Part shown: positions 61,242-64,000 of the stretch, piece by piece
Numbering within the stretch: position 1 is the stretch's first letter
Layout of the letters: each line of letters begins with the position of its first letter
Assembly: GCF_030816485.1 (NCBI RefSeq)
Contig: NZ_JAUSYC010000001.1
Span: 4,216,001-4,280,000 of the forward strand
Length of the DNA stretch: 64,000 bases
Reading direction: 5' to 3'
DNA from: Arthrobacter sp. B1I2
GTDB lineage: Bacteria > Actinomycetota > Actinomycetes > Actinomycetales > Micrococcaceae
The notes under the pieces: model-generated
Told to the model about the DNA's origin: nothing
Seen by the model: only the letters and a program-made list of their open reading frames with translations
Databases searched by the model: none
Position numbers and translations under genes: made by a program

Positions 61242-61334
61242 GAGGTCCGATCATGGAAGTGACCCGGACCACAATGCAAGGTAGGCTCCGGTGCCTGGGA
61301 CTTCTGCTCAACTTCTAGTACCTCTGGTGAAAAT

Positions 61335-61847
61335 ATGACCATCGCAAACTCTCGCACCCTCGATTCCCTCGACGGCCGGATCATCCTTGCCCTAGACAAG
61401 GACCCCGAAGCCAGCGCCCTGGCACTTTCCCGGACACTCGGCGTCGCACGTAACACCGTCCACGCCCGGCTGGCACGGCTGGAGCGCAGCGGCGCGCTCC
61501 GCTCCTTCAGCCGCAGGCTGGACCCCGCCGCCCTGGGCTACGAACTCATGGCCTTCCTCTCACTCTCGATCAGCCAGACCCGGACAGGCTCGGTGGAGAA
61601 CGGGCTCGCCTCGATCCCCGAGGTCATTGAGGTGCACGCCACCACCGGGGACGCGGACCTTATGGCCAAGGTGGTGGCCCGCGGCACGGCCGATCTCTAC
61701 CGCATCACCAACGAGATCCTGGAAATCGACGGGATCGAGCGGACCAGCACGGCCATCTCCATCCTGGAGCTCATGCCGCCCCGCTACGACGGCCTCCTGG
61801 CCAGGCTGTCAGAGCAGGAAACCCGCCCTTCGGACCAAACGCGGTGA
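61335..61847 (+). CDS. Lrp/AsnC-family transcriptional regulator
   Basis: The 170-residue protein has an N-terminal HTH (LDGRIILALDKDPEASALALSRTLGVARNTVHARLARLERSG, about 10-52) and a C-terminal RAM effector domain with VIEVHATTGDADLMAKVVARGTADLYR. It is divergent from the aminotransferase gene and upstream of the ThDP gene, so it probably senses the amino acid and controls both. The intergenic region contains the usual AT-rich promoter signals but I could not choose a single operator. Confidence 0.87.
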   Translation: MTIANSRTLDSLDGRIILALDKDPEASALALSRTLGVARNTVHARLARLERSGALRSFSRRLDPAALGYELMAFLSLSISQTRTGSVENGLASIPEVIEVHATTGDADLMAKVVARGTADLYRITNEILEIDGIERTSTAISILELMPPRYDGLLARLSEQETRPSDQTR

Positions 61848-61956
61848 CGGGCACCACACGTAGGCACATTGTCACTGCGAGCGCGTTCTGCTGCCAAAAG
61901 TCCCAGCAGCAACCAGCGGTGTTGCAAATGTGAGATGCAGGCCACACGATTCCTGC

Positions 61957-63615
61957 ATGACTTCACTTACCGTCTCCGGCCGTGTGGCACAGGTTCTCAG
62001 CAGCTATGTCAGCGATGTCTTCGGCGTCATGGGCAACGGAAACGTCTACTTCCTGGACGCCGCGGAGCAGATGGGCCTGCGCTTCTCCCCCGTCCGGCAC
62101 GAGGGCGCCGCCATCGCCGCCGCCGATGCCTACTACCGGACGTCCGGACGTCTCGCCGCGGGCACCACCACCTACGGCCCCGGCTACACCAACGCGCTCA
62201 CCGCGCTGGCCGAGGCCGTCCAGGCGCAGATTCCCGTGGTGCTGGTGACCGGGGACGCGCCTACCAGCGGCGCCCGGCCCTGGGACGTGGACCAGGCGGC
62301 CATCGCCGCGGGCCTCGGCGCTGCCACCTTCACCGTCACCCGCGACGCCGGGGGCGCCATCACCCGGCAGGCGGTGGAGTACGCACTCACCCGGCGCACC
62401 GCCGTCGTCATTGCCATCCCCTACGACCTCGCGGCACTCGAGGCTGAGGACGAAGACCATCCAGCGCCGGCGGCACCAAAGGGAACGCACGACGGCGGCA
62501 CGGACCTTGGGCAGGTGGCCCGCCTGCTCGCCGGGGCCAGGCGGCCGCTGATCCTCGCCGGCCGCGGCGCGCACCTCGCCGGCGCCGGCCCGGAACTCCG
62601 CGAACTCGCCGACCGGCTGGGCGCACTGACCGCCGGAACCGCCCTGGCGCTCAACCTCCTCAATGGCGAGGGGTACCTGGGCGTGGCCGGCGGTTTCGGC
62701 ACCGACACCGCGGCCGGGCTCATGGGCGAGGCCGACGTGGTCCTGGTGGCCGGGGCCAGCCTGAGCCCGTTCACTATGCGGTTCGGGCACCTGCTGGGCC
62801 CGGACAGCACCGTCATCCAGATCGACACCGCCCTGCAGCCGACCAACCCGCGGGTGGACCTGTTCGTCCGCGCCGACGCCAAGTCCGCCGCGGAGCGTCT
62901 CCTCCAGCTGCTGGACGGCGATGCTGCGGCGGATGCTTGGCGCGCGGAAGCTTCCAAGCGTGTGGCTGCGGGACCGGGACATCATGCCGGATCCGACGTG
63001 ACCGAAGACGGCCGGCTGGACCCGCGCGCCCTTGCCGCCGCGCTGGACGTCGTGCTGCCGGAGCGCCGCACGATAGTCCAGGACGGCGGGCACTTCATCG
63101 GCTGGGCACCCATGTACTGGAACATCCCCCGGCCGCAGGACCTGGTCATGGTGGGGACCGCTTTCCAGTCCATCGGGCTGGGACTTGCAAGCGCCGTCGG
63201 GGCAGCCCGTGCGCTGGAGGACGGCCGCACCCTGGTGCTGGCATCCGGCGACGGCGGTTTCCTCATGGGCCTGTCCGACCTTGAATCGCTGATCGGCGCG
63301 GCGAGCAGTGCCATCGTGGTGATCTACAACGACGCCGCCTACGGGGCCGAGATCCACCAGTACGGCTCGCAGGGCCTGACCGAAAAGCCCATGCTGATTC
63401 CCGAGGTGGACTTCAGCGGGATCGCCAGGGCTTTGGGGGCTGAGTCAGCCGTCATCCGTTCGTTATCGGATCTTGCCGCGCTTCAGGACTGGATCGACGC
63501 CGGCGCCAAGGGGACCTTCGTGGCCGACTGCCGGATCACGTCCACCGTCCGGGCCCCGTGGCTGAGCGAGTGGATGAACGCCAAGCGCGCGGCAAAGGCC
63601 GCGGTAGTGGGGTAA
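61957..63615 (+). CDS. Thiamine-diphosphate-dependent decarboxylase/synthase-like enzyme
   Basis: The ATG at 61957 gives 552 residues with the three ThDP-enzyme domains: PYR (VRHEGAAIAAADAYYRTSG, with the catalytic Glu), central (LAGARRPLILAGRGAHLAG) and PP (VLASGDGGFLMGLSDLESLIGAASSAIVVIYNDAAYGAE, the GDG...NN-type cofactor motif with the second N replaced by ND). It resembles acetolactate-synthase-like and indolepyruvate/phenylpyruvate decarboxylases. Beside an aminotransferase it probably decarboxylates the 2-oxo acid. A 97-codon decayed copy of its end lies at 43923-44214. The start has no strong ribosome-binding site. Confidence 0.86.
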   Translation: MTSLTVSGRVAQVLSSYVSDVFGVMGNGNVYFLDAAEQMGLRFSPVRHEGAAIAAADAYYRTSGRLAAGTTTYGPGYTNALTALAEAVQAQIPVVLVTGDAPTSGARPWDVDQAAIAAGLGAATFTVTRDAGGAITRQAVEYALTRRTAVVIAIPYDLAALEAEDEDHPAPAAPKGTHDGGTDLGQVARLLAGARRPLILAGRGAHLAGAGPELRELADRLGALTAGTALALNLLNGEGYLGVAGGFGTDTAAGLMGEADVVLVAGASLSPFTMRFGHLLGPDSTVIQIDTALQPTNPRVDLFVRADAKSAAERLLQLLDGDAAADAWRAEASKRVAAGPGHHAGSDVTEDGRLDPRALAAALDVVLPERRTIVQDGGHFIGWAPMYWNIPRPQDLVMVGTAFQSIGLGLASAVGAARALEDGRTLVLASGDGGFLMGLSDLESLIGAASSAIVVIYNDAAYGAEIHQYGSQGLTEKPMLIPEVDFSGIARALGAESAVIRSLSDLAALQDWIDAGAKGTFVADCRITSTVRAPWLSEWMNAKRAAKAAVVG

Positions 63616-63845
63616 AACCCGCATGGGCGAAGTCACTCCCCCTAATCGCGGACACCGATACCGGGTTTTTGTATGACCCGGGTGACGCCTTGGGGGTGGA
63701 GCAAACGTATACCTAACGCCCACCCCTTTCGACTCCCCTATCTGGCGCCGCTGTGGCTCAGGGCATGGCGTGCCGACGTACAGTGATCCCCCGGGAGTTG
63801 ATGAAATGGCCCCCGTGTCACCTACATAACTACGAGGGGACCGTT

Positions 63846-64000
63846 ATGCGTCTGTTACGCCTTTTCATCGCTCTGCTACTCGCGGCAGCTGTCACTGTCG
63901 CGCTCCCCCTCCCGGCCCAGGCAGCCGACGTCGGAGTTCCTGGGCCATCATTCGCAGAGGACGGCGTTAAAACCCCGACTGCGGACAAGGCCCAAAGCAA
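63846..64000 (+). CDS. Secreted protein, 3' end outside window
   Basis: The first 51 codons encode a Sec signal peptide (basic start, LLRLFIALLLAAAVTVALPLP, cleavage at AQAA) and the start of a mature region with DVGVPGPSFAEDG. The gene runs off the window. The 230 bases before it contain AAAACCCG and CGGGTTTT as a widely spaced inverted repeat, which may be a weak terminator for the ThDP gene. No family can be named from this fragment. Confidence 0.7.
   Translation, partial: MRLLRLFIALLLAAAVTVALPLPAQAADVGVPGPSFAEDGVKTPTADKAQS

Noticed and set aside
61963..63357. A 464-codon minus-strand frame opposite the ThDP-enzyme gene
   Set aside because: Same argument: the plus-strand frame has all three ThDP domains, this one has none.
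63614..63669. Terminator made of AAAACCCG and CGGGTTTT after the ThDP gene
   Set aside because: The arms are separated by about 40 bases, too far for a typical hairpin, so it is mentioned only as a possibility.
1..64000. tRNA, rRNA or CRISPR array
   Set aside because: No cloverleaf, rRNA-like or regularly spaced repeat sequence was seen by eye; a tRNA scan would be needed to exclude a tRNA formally.

Overview
The window is GC-rich with dense, short-spaced operons, many GTG and TTG starts and PucR, LacI, GntR and Lrp regulators. This, together with the amino-acid permease, aminotransferase and oxoprolinase genes, points to an actinobacterium of the Arthrobacter/Pseudarthrobacter/Paenarthrobacter type. 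That assignment is an inference from gene content and style; no rRNA or tRNA gene was seen. The window mixes conserved catabolic loci with a large accessory region.

Region 1 (0.4-3.7 kb) is an ADP-ribose/NAD module: a divergent NrtR-like NUDIX regulator, an ARPP-1-like protein, and an ADP-ribosylglycohydrolase fused to a cysteine phosphatase domain. Region 2 (3.7-18.5 kb) is a nine-gene, one-direction cluster with many 4-base overlaps. It encodes an HTH protein with a TY-Chap-like end, a DUF6308-like protein, a uracil-DNA-glycosylase-like protein, a NERD nuclease-helicase, an SF2 helicase fused to a complete sigma-70 factor, a coiled-coil protein, a two-TM protein, and an AddB/AddA-like helicase-nuclease pair. 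I read it as a probable genome-defence or DNA-processing system; the helicase-sigma fusion is the most striking gene in the window.

Region 3 (18.5-44.2 kb) is a mosaic. It holds a zinc-ribbon protein, a HicAB toxin-antitoxin pair, a PD-(D/E)XK-like protein, an EcsC-like protein without a normal start, an amidase/permease/GntR locus, small envelope proteins, a methyltransferase, a flavin monooxygenase with a Crp/Fnr regulator, two GIY-YIG genes each broken by one base, and a five-gene AAA+/DUF1257/DUF2997/HhH/radical-SAM operon. Threaded through it are decayed partial copies of genes that are complete elsewhere in the window: nitrilase 3' end, GntR 3' end (twice), permease, aminotransferase 5' end and ThDP-enzyme 3' end. 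All keep the orientation of the intact copy, as if accessory blocks had entered repeatedly at the ends of resident genes.

Region 4 (44.3-64 kb) is metabolic. A minus-strand operon (old yellow enzyme, small Cys protein, two SDRs, MFS transporter, imidase/deacetylase-like hydrolase, asparaginase) lies opposite a LacI regulator. A PucR regulator is divergent from a 5-oxoprolinase operon (pxpA, BCCP, biotin carboxylase, pxpB, pxpC). An aromatic/amino-acid locus follows (APC permease, HisC-like aminotransferase, Lrp regulator, ThDP-dependent decarboxylase-like enzyme). The window ends inside a secreted-protein gene.
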